Positions 30,524-40,877 of a DNA stretch of 64,000 nt are shown one piece after another. Source of the stretch: Rhynchopus sp. YZ270_cl-10 (lineage: Eukaryota; Euglenozoa; Diplonemea; Diplonemida; Diplonemidae); NCBI GenBank assembly GCA_964035575.1, contig OZ037920.1:1171272-1235271 (forward strand), given 5' to 3'. The position numbers were made by a program, and so were the translations under genes. The notes under the pieces were generated by a model. It ran no database searches. It saw nothing but the letters and a program-made list of their open reading frames with translations, and was not told the DNA's origin. Each line of letters opens with the position of its first letter. Positions within the stretch are counted from its first letter, which is position 1.

Positions 30524-30911
30524 CATGGATGTACAAAGTACTTTTTTCCAGAAAGTAAAAAAAAGTAGAAAAATCCCAGTACTTGATACTTCAAGTACTT
30601 GACCCGTTTTTTTTTTTTTTTTTTACTTGATTACTTTTTTTTTTGCATCAAGTACTTGATTCGGCAAAAAAATGGAAAAGTACTTGAATAAATTCAAGTA
30701 CTTTTCCATTTTTTTTACTTTTTTTGCCAATTCAAGTACTTGATGCAACAAAAAAAGTAATCAAGTACAAAAAAAGTGAAAGTACTTGAAGGAAAAAAAG
30801 TACTTGAAGCAAGAAAAAAATATTTTTTCTTTTTTTTTTTAAATCGATCAAGTACTTGAAGTAGACCAAAAAAAAGTAAAAAAAAGTAATCAAGTACTTT
30901 GTACATCCATG
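30524..30911. mobile_element. MITE with 20-bp perfect TIRs and AAGTACTTGA subrepeats
   Basis: Perfect terminal inverted repeats CATGGATGTACAAAGTACTT at 30524-30543 and 30892-30911, bordered by TTTTGA on both sides (30518-30523, 30912-30917), a probable 6-bp duplication although the left flank is a T run. The interior has about ten AAGTACTTGA/TCAAGTACTT copies in both orientations that would fold extensively. Confidence 0.75.
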
Positions 30912-30992
30912 TTTTGAGATCTGCACGCGAGGAAATATATTCATCTTTCAACTTTATATTCGCCCCACATACATTCAGCCTATTTGTTCTTT

Positions 30993-31028
30993 GGTGGCTG
31001 AGCACAGAGAGGCTTAGGTTCAATATTC
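30993..31028 (+). repeat. Module D1
   Basis: GGTGGCTGAGCACAGAGAGG then CTTAGGTTCAATATTC. Confidence 0.65.
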
Positions 31029-31145
31029 AAGTTTGCTTGCCTTCCCCCCCCCCCATTCTGTTCCGTTCAGTTTTGTCGTCTTTTTTATGATTTAATTTCA
31101 GCAGAAATTATTTGTACGTATCAAAGAACCATCCCTCTCCGCACT

Positions 31146-31395
31146 ACAGCATCACAGCATCACAGCATCACAGCATCACAGCATCACAGCATCACAGCAT
31201 CACAGCATCACAGCATCACAGCATCACAGCATCACAGCATCACAGCATCACAGCATCACAGCATCACAGCATCACAGCATCACAGCATCACAGCATCACA
31301 GCATCACAGCATCACAGCATCACAGCATCACAGCATCACAGCATCACAGCATCACAGCATCACAGCATCACAGCATCACAGCATCACAGCATCAC
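31146..31395 (+). repeat. 8-bp minisatellite (ACAGCATC), about 31 copies
   Basis: Perfect tandem units without variants except at the edges. The core CACAGCAT is also the 3' part of the 13-bp unit at 53897-54830. All frames are open, so the ORF over it is an artefact. Confidence 0.97.
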
Positions 31396-33050
31396 CCAAT
31401 GTCCACGCATTTTTTTTTTATGATAACGAGCTCAGAAAAGCAAACAATAAATAAAATTAAGCCTAGAAAACAAAGCAACAGGCAGTACCCAGTGGCGCGG
31501 CTGTTACCGGTAGTCAGCGTCACGCCTGCTCAGTAGGTGGGCGTGGAGTGCATGTAAACAGATGTTCTGTTGCGACAGTGATTATTCAAAGTTTTCAAAA
31601 AAAAAGGGGGGAAAACGGATTCTGTTCTGCCATCTCTTCTGCTGTTCAATACAGCTTTAGGAGTGGTGTTATATGTTCAGTGCTGAGGATAGGAACCCAC
31701 GAGTGTTGTCTTTTCTGTCTCTCTTTCTCGTCTCGTATTTTTTTTTTGATCATCGTTTCAACTTTATTTTTTTGGTTCCTGTGTTACTTCTGCTCAAGGA
31801 TACCCAAAAGAAAAAGCAAAACCGTTTTTTTTTTTTTTTGTTATTTATTTGGCCTTTCCCCTCTTTTTTTGTTTGCTTCCGTTCTTTGCTTTTATATCTT
31901 CTACAAACAAACAAAAAAAAATCTTTCTCTTTGCCGAACCAAAAAAATTTGAAACAAGAACAAAAAAAATTACTTGTATGCTTCGCTGGAACGTGTCTTC
32001 ACCGCAGACATACGGATGGATAATATAATAATGACGCACATTTTTACGATCATTTTTTTTGGAGAGTTTCCCTTCCACCCGTGAGGCGATTGTCGATCCA
32101 ACAAAAAAATGCATCTGAATATAACGTCATTTTTCTTGGTTTGATTTGAATCTAAATCTTCAGTTTTTTTTTTGCTCTGCGGTGAACGTCATACCTTCGG
32201 TTTGGTTGAGAAGACGTGGTCCTATGCCACCACAAAACAAAACAGTCCACACACACACCCCTGCCGCACTCTGTCATCATGAGTGAAAAAGAGAGACATT
32301 GCTTCTCTCGAAGAAGGGAAAAAAACCCCCATTTAAACCGGCACTTAAGACGATTATTATTTCTAGCTCGAGAGGATTAGGTTCATCCAGTCCTTTCCCT
32401 TTTTATCTGATTCTTTCTTTTCTTTTTTGGGAGAATGGAGATGAACAAAATCCACCATTTTTCAAAAAAGAAAAAGAAAAACATTCGAGTGGCTTTGTGT
32501 GGAATGTGGAGATTGCACAAAATTTGTGGCAATTTGTGGCCCATTTTTCTATTTTCCTTTCAAAAACAAAACTAATTATTACCCCTTTTTCTCCCGTTCT
32601 TCTTCTCTACGCTTCCTCTCTCTCTCTCTCTCTCCAACAGATTTACCTCCCATCTCCCCCGATTTGATCAAAAAAAAAAAAAAAAAGTGATTCCCCCGCC
32701 TCTCTCTCTATTTGCATTTAATTTTCCTACACAGTGGAGCTTGCATTTCAGGTGTCAACTACACTATTCCATCAGTTCTTTCAAATTTCCTTATAGTCTC
32801 CACTCTGCACCGTGCTGCACCGTGCACGGAGATTCAGATGGTTCGCCTTGACGCGAAACACAGAGTGTTTCTGCCTGCGAATGGTGTCGTCTCCCATCCG
32901 ATCGTCGAGGGAGCAAAGTTCTTTGCACAGACTGAAAACTCTACCAGCGACTCCCTTTTCAGCATTTATTTCAGGCAATTTTTTTTTCAGTCGTTTTTCA
33001 AATCTCCTAACAGAACACACACACATTTTCTTTTTCTTTTTTGAAGAGAA
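31396..33050. other. Spacer and leader of the helicase-like gene
   Basis: T-rich DNA without a gene. A CT run ending in CAACAG (32616-32640) and a T run ending in TTTTCAG (about 32990) are acceptor-like sites in the last 450 bp before the ATG at 33051. A D4 module lies at 32734. Confidence 0.45.
32734..32775 (+). repeat. Module D4
   Basis: GTGGAGCTTGCATTTCAGGT then CAACTACACTATTCCATCAG. Confidence 0.6.
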
Positions 33051-36000
33051 ATGTCCTCTTCCGTTTCGTGGCGTGCAAAGCGCACTGTTTGGGCGGTTCC
33101 AGAGGACACCCCTGCTGCGCATCGTGGCATCACACAGGACGCGAATGACGGCAACGACGTGGTCCGCTCACGGAATGCATCGTGCAGTCGCGGCAGCGAG
33201 CTGGTCTGGGCACACGAAATGGCTCTGCAGGCTGGTTTACCGCTTCACCCATACTCTGGCGAAGCTGACACGACGACTGCACAGCGTGGACCTGAGTGGT
33301 CTCCATATTCGTTCAAAATGCTGCTTGGTGGCCGCTCCGACGTTGCAGCAAAACTCCACGAAAAGGGCCTCAAAGTACCATACCTGCAGCAATGCAAAGA
33401 CCTGCAGAAGATCACCTCTGGTGAATCCGTCGTCGTCACCGGGCCTGCACTGTCTGGTAAGTCTACTACTATGCTGCTCGGTGTCGTGCACCACCTTCTC
33501 ACATACACTGTACAACGTCCCCTCGTCTTCATCTGCGTGGGGACGAAGGGTGTCGCTGATGAGAGCATCGCGTTCATCACCGAAGTTGCGCCGTCTCTCG
33601 CAAAGAAGGTAGCACTGTGCAACTCTAGGCCGCTGCAAAACGGAGTTCAGGTTACCATTGGAACGTCGACACATATTAATGCGACGCTAAAGAACGGTGC
33701 GTACCGTGATGCGGTGACTATGGTGGTTGGTGAGGAAGGGCTTCTTACCGCGAAGCAGAACAAAGCGCTTGTCAAAGCACTGCGCGATGGGGTGCAGCAG
33801 ATCGATATGCAAAGCTCCGGCCCGTCTGCGGAGGTGCGGAATGAATACATCGAAGTGCAGAGGGGTGATAAGCTGAACCGTTTAGTAGAACTCCTCACCG
33901 CCGAACGCAAACGCAAAGGCCACGTGGTGGTGTACCCTGGGCAGGACTACGAGGACGTGGCCACCCACCTCACCGCCCACTCTATCCCGTACACCGACAT
34001 CACAGACGCGATGACCCACATGGAGCGCTACGTCGCGACCAACACATGGAATAAGCATGACCCAAATGATACCTCAGGGGGCACAGTGCTGCTTGCGATG
34101 GACAGTCTGCCGAGGGTTCCGCTCGCAGCGAGTCTCTCGATTCTGTACAACCCTTCGAAGGACACAAAAGAAAACCTGGCAAGGTGCTGCAGAATGCAGG
34201 CAGGGTTGGTCCTCTCTCTGGCAGGGTACGATGAGGATGAGGACACGGTGGATGGAGAAGAGGAGGAGGAGGATGGGATGTCCGAGAGTGCCTGCGAGAC
34301 TGCCTCCGTCACTGCCTCTCAGATTACCAGGGGTGCGTCTCAGGCGTCTGGCGACGACGATGATGAGTTAGACGCTACCATTAGATCTAACGTCTCAAAC
34401 GACGCAAAACAGATTGGTCAGACCGAAGCAGAGGTCATTGCAGGATACACCGAGCAATTCCACCTTGGGACCCAAGCCCTGGTTAAAGGGGAGCTGCAGA
34501 AGAGTCTTGGCCACCTCCGTGACAGCAAGCAGTCCAAATTTGATGACAACTTTGACTACCGCACCAAGGCAGACTCGTGGTCGGGGATGATGCTCAACTC
34601 GGACCTGCTCAGAGGGATGTCCGATACACTCATCTCAAACCCTTCGCCGATCCAACAGCGTGTCATCCCTGCGTACCTCACCTCTTCAGACGTCTTCTTC
34701 CAGGCCTCCGCAGGGTCCGGCAAGACGCTTGCCCTCTGTGTCTCGATTCTTCAGAGACTGCAGTTTGGAGAAACCCGGCTGCAGGCGTTGGTTCTGGCAG
34801 AGAATGACGTGCTGGTCAATCAGATTGCGATGACGTTCATCCGACTCTCACGCCACCAACGGACCGACCTCAACGTGGTCAGCCGTGTGGACAAGAAGGG
34901 ACCTATGGGGAGGATAGCGATCGGAACACCTGCACAGGTCGCTGCAGCGTCGTTGACGGACCTGGGTGTGCTGAGGACCGATGCGTTTTCGGTGTTCGCG
35001 ATCGACAATGCAGACGCGATCCTCCTCGACTCCGACACAACAGACCTCATCTCTCACGTTCAAGAAGCAGACGAAGACGCCTCCGAAGCGGAAGAAGGCG
35101 ACGAAGAGACCCACAGAGTGCAGTTCCTCATCGCCACGACACTGCTCAGTGCAGAGGTTCGCGACGCAGCAGCAGCACTCTTTCCCAATGCAACGCAGAT
35201 TAAACCGACCGACCCCACAGCGATCCTCCCACCACTGCTGAAGCACTTCACGCACACTGCCTTTGTGAAGGAAGTTGCCTTGTCAAAGTTGCTGCATGCC
35301 ATTAATACGTATACGATAGTGTTTTGCTCGAAGGATTCATTGGACCAAGCGAGAAGTGGTTTAGAGAGGGTGAACCATTTGGTATGCGCGAAGAAGTGGG
35401 ACCAAGAGAAGAAGACAGAGGTGTTGAAGCAGATGAAGAAGGTACGGTACCTCCTCACCGACGATGCGGACCTCGCGAAGGGGCTGGACAACCAAGACGT
35501 CAAGGCGATTATCAACTTTGATGTTCCGCGCACACAAGAGCAATACATTGCACAGGCCGGAAGGACGGCACGGTTCGGCAGTGTCGGAGTTGTCATCACC
35601 ATGATTGATGCGCTTGGAAACCTGCAACACAAAAAGGAAAAGACACCAGAAGAAATCGCTGCCTCTGCAGTACAACGCAAAGAGGAATGGCGCTGGGCTG
35701 CCGATTCCTTTGCACCATACGCACCTCCACAGGCCCCTCCCATAGCACCCAGAGACCGCAATGCGAAGGACCGAAACGCCATCTTCGCGACTCTCAAAGA
35801 AGACCTCAAAATCTCCTCCACGTTCACGAAGTACATCATGCGCAAGGCGGACGATGCTGCCCCGTTTCAGATGCTCAGGGCAGCTGTGGAGAGTGCAGGG
35901 TCTCTAACACGACCAGAGCTCGGCGCTGTTGTGGAGTACATGAAAAACGGCTGGTTTGCGAAGAAAGGCCTCGAAGAAGCAGCGTGGGAGGTTGTCTCGG

Positions 36001-36737
36001 AAGGTGTGAAGTCACTCTGCTCCCCTGTTGTTCCGGTATCGAATCTTGCGGATAAGCTGCAGAGGAAGACGAAACGACTGTGTCTCATCCAGATCGACGC
36101 CACCATCGCAAAAAGCCACAAAGACGCGCTCAAGCTCTGGTGTGATTTAAGGAGGAAACAGCGTGCCCACGTTGCCTTGCTGTGGAGGATTTGGACCGAT
36201 TTTTCGAATATGCAATGGAAAATCGCAGAATTAAGCCTTACAGGACTTCGCCCTAAGAAGAAGCGCTTTGGCGAAGGTGTACAAGAAAAGGCGGATGCCA
36301 GCCGCAAACGCAAGGTCTGCAACATGAAGACCTCCTACACACAGCTGCTTGCAAAGCGGTACTTCAAAAAAGGGGACCAGGCTGCAGTGGTGGTCGAGGA
36401 GTCTTCCTCCTCCGACTCTGGTGATGATTCTGACGATTCCTGCAAGGAGGCGAAGGTGGAGAAGAAGGAAGAGGCCCCCCCAGCCCCGGGGAAGAACGGA
36501 GGGAAGGGGAAGGGGAAGGGTAAGGGCGACGCTAAAGGTGACAGAAAAGGCGGTAAAGAGGGTGCCAAGGGTGCCAAGGGTGGTAAGGCCGACAAAGGAA
36601 GAAAGGGAGGGAAAGGGGACAAAGGGAACAAAGGAGGCAAGAGAGGACCGCCCGATAGAAGCTCTAGAAGAGCCTTTGAAAGCAACGGGCGTGGGCGTGG
36701 CCCGGTTGTGGTTGACCCTGCTGAAGAGAAGTGGTGA
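33051..36737 (+). CDS. Tandem DEAD-box-like protein with degenerate cores and a Lys/Gly-rich tail
   Basis: 1228 aa in one exon. Two RecA-type helicase units are visible. Unit 1 (about 95-400) has a Walker A-like GPALSGKST at 131-139, but motif II reads VGEEG and motif VI is unrecognisable. Unit 2 (about 525-865) has a Q-motif-like NPSPIQQRVIP, Walker A ASAGSGKT (552-559), GTPAQV (Ib), motif II DNAD (652-655) instead of DEAD, ATT for SAT, a motif V-like TDDADLAKGLD and motif VI YIAQAGRTARFG. An acidic linker (about 400-450) separates them. The C-terminal third is basic and ends in GKGKGKG/KGGKGDKG repeats and an RGRGP patch, likely RNA-binding. Family: DEAD-box proteins remodel RNA with ATP. 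The loss of the catalytic Glu in both units suggests weak or no hydrolysis, perhaps an RNA clamp. Length is far above a single-core DEAD protein. Confidence 0.82.
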   Translation: MSSSVSWRAKRTVWAVPEDTPAAHRGITQDANDGNDVVRSRNASCSRGSELVWAHEMALQAGLPLHPYSGEADTTTAQRGPEWSPYSFKMLLGGRSDVAAKLHEKGLKVPYLQQCKDLQKITSGESVVVTGPALSGKSTTMLLGVVHHLLTYTVQRPLVFICVGTKGVADESIAFITEVAPSLAKKVALCNSRPLQNGVQVTIGTSTHINATLKNGAYRDAVTMVVGEEGLLTAKQNKALVKALRDGVQQIDMQSSGPSAEVRNEYIEVQRGDKLNRLVELLTAERKRKGHVVVYPGQDYEDVATHLTAHSIPYTDITDAMTHMERYVATNTWNKHDPNDTSGGTVLLAMDSLPRVPLAASLSILYNPSKDTKENLARCCRMQAGLVLSLAGYDEDEDTVDGEEEEEDGMSESACETASVTASQITRGASQASGDDDDELDATIRSNVSNDAKQIGQTEAEVIAGYTEQFHLGTQALVKGELQKSLGHLRDSKQSKFDDNFDYRTKADSWSGMMLNSDLLRGMSDTLISNPSPIQQRVIPAYLTSSDVFFQASAGSGKTLALCVSILQRLQFGETRLQALVLAENDVLVNQIAMTFIRLSRHQRTDLNVVSRVDKKGPMGRIAIGTPAQVAAASLTDLGVLRTDAFSVFAIDNADAILLDSDTTDLISHVQEADEDASEAEEGDEETHRVQFLIATTLLSAEVRDAAAALFPNATQIKPTDPTAILPPLLKHFTHTAFVKEVALSKLLHAINTYTIVFCSKDSLDQARSGLERVNHLVCAKKWDQEKKTEVLKQMKKVRYLLTDDADLAKGLDNQDVKAIINFDVPRTQEQYIAQAGRTARFGSVGVVITMIDALGNLQHKKEKTPEEIAASAVQRKEEWRWAADSFAPYAPPQAPPIAPRDRNAKDRNAIFATLKEDLKISSTFTKYIMRKADDAAPFQMLRAAVESAGSLTRPELGAVVEYMKNGWFAKKGLEEAAWEVVSEGVKSLCSPVVPVSNLADKLQRKTKRLCLIQIDATIAKSHKDALKLWCDLRRKQRAHVALLWRIWTDFSNMQWKIAELSLTGLRPKKKRFGEGVQEKADASRKRKVCNMKTSYTQLLAKRYFKKGDQAAVVVEESSSSDSGDDSDDSCKEAKVEKKEEAPPAPGKNGGKGKGKGKGDAKGDRKGGKEGAKGAKGGKADKGRKGGKGDKGNKGGKRGPPDRSSRRAFESNGRGRGPVVVDPAEEKW

Positions 36738-36841
36738 TTTTTTTGAGTGGAAGTGGAAGAAAAAAAAAAAGGATTTTCCACAAACTATTTCACACATTCC
36801 GCTGGTAAACATCGAGGAGAGAAAAAAAACGAGGGGAGGCG

Positions 36842-36868
36842 AGGGGGGGCGGGGGGGGGCGGGGGGTG
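36842..36868 (+). other. G-rich tract, potential G-quadruplex
   Basis: Four or more G runs separated by single C or T bases, about 105 bp after the helicase-like stop codon and so probably in its 3' UTR. Confidence 0.5.
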
Positions 36869-37602
36869 GGATAGGGGTTCAACCAGTGTTTCTATTTGGA
36901 GCTTACCACTCTTCAGCAGAAGGTGGGCCGTCGGCCGACGAGGCGGTTTGTGCACCGCCCCCCCCCCGTTCACACTACGATAACGGGCAAGCCATTAGGT
37001 TTCCTTTTGACACCTTCTTGTTGCCGCAGGGTACTTTCACCTGGACAAACGGTTGTACCATTTTTTTGTTCTTTTGTTCTTTCTGTTTCTTTCTTTTTTT
37101 TGTGAGTTGTCCGAATGCATCTTGAGAACACAGCAACAATACCTTTTTCCCTCTTCTCTAAATGCCACTCTATCATATACGGTATAAGCTGGCTTTGTAC
37201 TCAACCTAACCTTCAACACCTTTTTCAACGAAGGGCTTTTCTCCCCCTTCATTTTGAAAACAGTGCCCGCTGTATGATTCTCTGTTGAACGACACAAAAA
37301 CAAAAAAAAAAACTGCATTTTATTTCGTGCCCAAAGCAAAGGCTTGGGCACTTCTTACCAAAACTATACCCCTCTATTTTCCCCCTATGTTATGTACAAT
37401 TGGGTGAAGGGACAGAAATTAAAAGGAAAATTAGTCGGTTATACCTTCAATACAAAAAAAAAAAAAAAAAGTCTTTGGGCCGACAAGGAGTGGCAAACCC
37501 AAAAGGGGGTGTTCCTCACCAATCTCTGTTCTTCCGTCCCTCTCCCGGTATTTTTGTTTTGTTTTGCCGGTAACGTTTCTCCCCCTCTTCTTTTTATTTC
37601 AA

Positions 37603-37647
37603 GGTGACTAAACACGAGAGGCTTAGGGTCATCTTGTAAACGTTTCT
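37603..37647 (+). repeat. Module D1
   Basis: GGTGACTAAACACGAGAGGC then TTAGGGTCATCTTGTAAACG. Confidence 0.7.
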
Positions 37648-38021
37648 TTATGTCTTTCAATGATATGTGACAAGGAAGGGGTTCAGCGTATAAAAAAAAC
37701 ACTTTTTTTTGATTTTTTTTTACCAACGGGTTTTTTTAACATTTCTGGTGTCGCTCTGAGACCATTTTCAGGATTTTCATAACGACATCTTACCCCCATT
37801 TTCCCTTATTTTTGATCCAAATAAAAACGCATGATAACCATCTGAAAAAATAACGGACCGTCACCCCCAACCTCTTTGTGCTGTCACAACTTTCCTATTT
37901 TGTTCAAAATCAACCCACAGGAATTTTTTTTTTGGAACTTTTTTCGTTCCACCCCAAAGACTACACACCCACCGCACCCCCCCTTGTTTTTTTTTAACTG
38001 CATCTCTCCCCTTTCCACACA

Positions 38022-39395
38022 ATGGACCCCGAAACGACAGCGTCCCCTCAGCCACCTCAGCATGTAGGGAACGGGCATCAGGTGCCCCCGCAGGGTGCTC
38101 AGGTTCCTCGGGCGGGAACCATTTTCAGCCCGCACCAGCAGCACCAGACACACCAGCACCAGCTGTTGCAGACACAGCAGAGGCAGCAGCTGCAGATGGA
38201 CGCGGCTGCAGGGGGAGGGTCGCACACACTGCACCAAGACTGCTCTGCGTCGCTGGTCAGCTTTTTGGAGTGCGGTCCAGCACCTATGTACTTAACACCG
38301 CTGGCACAGTCGCAGATGGGCGTCCCCGCAAGCCACCCACAGCCGCCACGTCTCCCCACCTCCTACCACAGCAATGTGCAGCGCTGGGATCAAGCGTGGA
38401 ACCCTGTGGAGGACATCTCTTATTGCGCGATTCCTGGGAAAATGCCGGTGGCGGCGAATTGCTCTGACATCACCGACCATATTTGCATTGGGAATTTGGT
38501 GTGCGCTTCGGACCTGGGAATGCTGCAACGGTGTGGTGTGACTCATATTTTGACGTTAACGAAGAGGGTTTTGCCGGATGAGGTGAAGATGGCGATGGAT
38601 TGCAAACAGCTTGTCATTGAAGACACACCACATGCACGGATACAAGACGTATGGGAGGAGTCCTTCCGGCACATTGAGGCGGCAAAACAGGCGGGCGGGA
38701 AGGTTCTGATCCACTGCCGCGCCGGAGTGTCACGTGGTGGATGCTGCACGATGGCGTATCTCATGAGACACCAGGGTATGTCACTCAGGACTGCCTTCGA
38801 ATGGGTTAAACAGCGACGCCCCATCATTCACCCGAACAAAGGGTTCATGAAGCAGCTTCGTGCACTGCACTACAGCCTAGGCGGGACAGCGGAAGGCGAT
38901 ATTAACGTTTTGGAGCTTCCATACACCCTATGGGAGCGAGCGGAGCATCTCGGGTTGAGCGACCCGATTCCGAATTTGGAGTTGAGTTTGCATATGGAGT
39001 CGTTGGTGTCGCAGAAGTATGAAGAGCTGCATGGGAGGAAGAATCCGTACCTCACGATGGACGCAGGGCTGGGGGGGAAGATGATGCTGCATTCAGTGGA
39101 GTTGTATTCTATAGACGACTTTGAGTGGATCGATGCGTTGTTGGTCGAGCATTTGTACACCAATCGGCCGCCGAACAGCAACTACTCCGGACGGAGAAGT
39201 CGGAAGCGGATGGAGCAAGAGGCTGTGCTCAACCAACGCATGCTCCGTGTCCAAGTACAGCTTCAGAATATCAGAAAAAAGGACGGCAACACAACCCCAG
39301 AAGAAAAAGAAGCAGAACACTCCCTGCAGCGAGAGGAGCGGGACATCGAGCTACAACAGCAACAACTACGCCAGGAGGCGGAGCTGGGGTTGTGA
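38022..39395 (+). CDS. Dual-specificity protein phosphatase with Gln-rich N-terminus
   Basis: 457 aa. The N-terminal 75 residues are Pro/Gln/His-rich and disordered. The phosphatase domain (about 142-288) opens with the DSP strand ITDHICIGNLVCASD, has the general acid in VIEDTPHA (D201) and the catalytic P-loop HCRAGVSRGG with C232 and R238. The Ser/Thr normally following the Arg is Gly here, which in this family slows release of phosphate; activity may be reduced. The rest (RPIIHPNKGFMKQL) fits the final DSP helix. A C-terminal part of about 165 aa is unique and ends in a charged Gln/Glu/Arg-rich coiled-coil stretch. The substrate cannot be told; the lack of a kinase-docking module argues against a classical MAPK phosphatase. 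Confidence 0.85.
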   Translation: MDPETTASPQPPQHVGNGHQVPPQGAQVPRAGTIFSPHQQHQTHQHQLLQTQQRQQLQMDAAAGGGSHTLHQDCSASLVSFLECGPAPMYLTPLAQSQMGVPASHPQPPRLPTSYHSNVQRWDQAWNPVEDISYCAIPGKMPVAANCSDITDHICIGNLVCASDLGMLQRCGVTHILTLTKRVLPDEVKMAMDCKQLVIEDTPHARIQDVWEESFRHIEAAKQAGGKVLIHCRAGVSRGGCCTMAYLMRHQGMSLRTAFEWVKQRRPIIHPNKGFMKQLRALHYSLGGTAEGDINVLELPYTLWERAEHLGLSDPIPNLELSLHMESLVSQKYEELHGRKNPYLTMDAGLGGKMMLHSVELYSIDDFEWIDALLVEHLYTNRPPNSNYSGRRSRKRMEQEAVLNQRMLRVQVQLQNIRKKDGNTTPEEKEAEHSLQREERDIELQQQQLRQEAELGL

Positions 39396-40079
39396 GGGGG
39401 GGGAAAGGGGATGAGGGGTGTGTGTGGGTATACTATAGGGTGTGGGGAGCGAAATAAGGAGGAAAAAAAATGCGGCGAAAGAAAGTGCCAAGAGAGGCAG
39501 TAGAAAAACAAAAGAGTTGCGTAGGTGGATAATAGTGGAGTTAATAGTGGAGTTCTTGGTGGGGGGTGGGGGAGAGGTGGCGCAGTCGCTAAATACAACG
39601 TTTTAGTGTGAAAAAAGGAACAGAGAAAGGGGGAAGCTTTTGGTGGTTTTGTGGGATGTTGCCCATTTTGTTTTTTTGGTGTTGGGTGTATTTTTGTGTT
39701 ACGGTAAGGCATTTTTTTTGTTATTTTAGAGAATTTTTTATGGACCAAAGAAAATTTTCATCCTCCTTTCCCTATTTTCCCCATTACCCTAGGTTGATTA
39801 GCTGTGACTTTCTTGAAACGTTAAAACAGACGCGTTGAAGTTGGCACAATAAATCCTGCGCACTCTGTGCTTTGCTTTTCTTTTATAAAAAGACGGGATG
39901 TATCTGAGAACGTCCTAGTACAGGGCGCTGTATATTGTGTGTTGCGTCTTTGTGCGTTGTGATGGCACATTGTATCTCAAATCGTTTTGACAACAAAATA
40001 AAAAAAAAGGTGGAAGTGGAGCTCATCCTCCACCTTCCCTACACTAAGAACCAAGTTTTTTTTTCCAAAAAAAAAAGCA

Positions 40080-40140
40080 GTGGAGATTGCACAACTGTGG
40101 CAACACAACCGAGGCAACTACACTACTCCAACAATTTATC
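40080..40140 (+). repeat. Module D4
   Basis: GTGGAGATTGCACAACTGTG then the GCAACTACACTACTCCAACA core. Confidence 0.75.
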
Positions 40141-40319
40141 AAACAAAACAAAACAAAACAAATAGGGTTCATAGAAGCCCATTTGGCAATAAGGTGTGTG
40201 CCTGCATATATTGCTCTAAGGTGTGTCAGGAAGCACATTAATGCTAAGTGACATCACGAAGAAAACCTCCCCTCTTTTTCCTATTCAGTTTTGTTTTTAC
40301 ATCTTCTGTTGTTGGCCGC

Positions 40320-40401
40320 AGGGTACTTGTGCTTTCATCCGGATGGCTGGCATCTTACGTGGGTCAGTCGGAGGTGCCTGCATTAATAACTTCACTTTGT
40401 T
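40320..40401 (+). repeat. Module D3
   Basis: Longest copy; it continues into TTAATAACTTCACTTTG, shared with the intronic copy at 46185-46242. Confidence 0.85.
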
Positions 40402-40612
40402 TTGTGACCTTTCGTCTGACTGAACGAATCTATACATTACGATAATGCGGCGTATTGTGTACGTCATGTGTTTAGCAGGTGTCCTATTGTCCCCCTGCAG
40501 TGTGTGTCTTTCTTTCTGGGTACACTGTTGTGTTTCAAGCCACGTTTTAAGACGTTAACCAAGATGTGTTACGCACGCGAGGCGTATTCAATCATTTAAC
40601 CTTTCTTTCATC

Positions 40613-40697
40613 AGATGTACCACGAAATGGATGTAGGACTGCATGGTTGGGTGTCCACCCCGGTACAGTCATTGTACCAAGGTAGGGCTGTGTGTTT
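40613..40697 (+). repeat. Module D5, degenerate
   Basis: CACGAAATGGATGTAGGACT followed by a diverged second half. Confidence 0.55.
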
Positions 40698-40820
40698 CAA
40701 CTCTACTTTCTTTCTTTTGCAAGGTGCTGCAGGTTTCTTAGTCATTTTTTACAATTTTTGTGTCTGCCCTGAGGGCATTTTTTTTTACACTTCACCTTCA
40801 CATTAGTTAGATTAGTTTAT

Positions 40821-40877
40821 TTGTGTTTTCATCCAGGCTGGCATCGTACGTGGGTCAGTCGAGCCTGCATCACTAAC
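40821..40877 (+). repeat. Module D3
   Basis: Copy with two short internal deletions. Confidence 0.7.

Larger units (their letters stand above)
36738..38021. other. Spacer between helicase-like and phosphatase genes
   Basis: No gene. Contains a G-rich tract (36842-36868), a D1 module (37603) and long A/T runs. The last 100 bp are C/T-rich leader before the ATG at 38022. Confidence 0.55.

Noticed and set aside
31146-31395. CRISPR array
   Set aside because: Units of 8 bp are head to tail without spacers, in a eukaryotic context with no cas genes.
33501-33700. Functional DEAD motif II in the first helicase unit
   Set aside because: The only candidate reads VGEEG; no DEAD, DEAH or similar sequence was found at the expected spacing.
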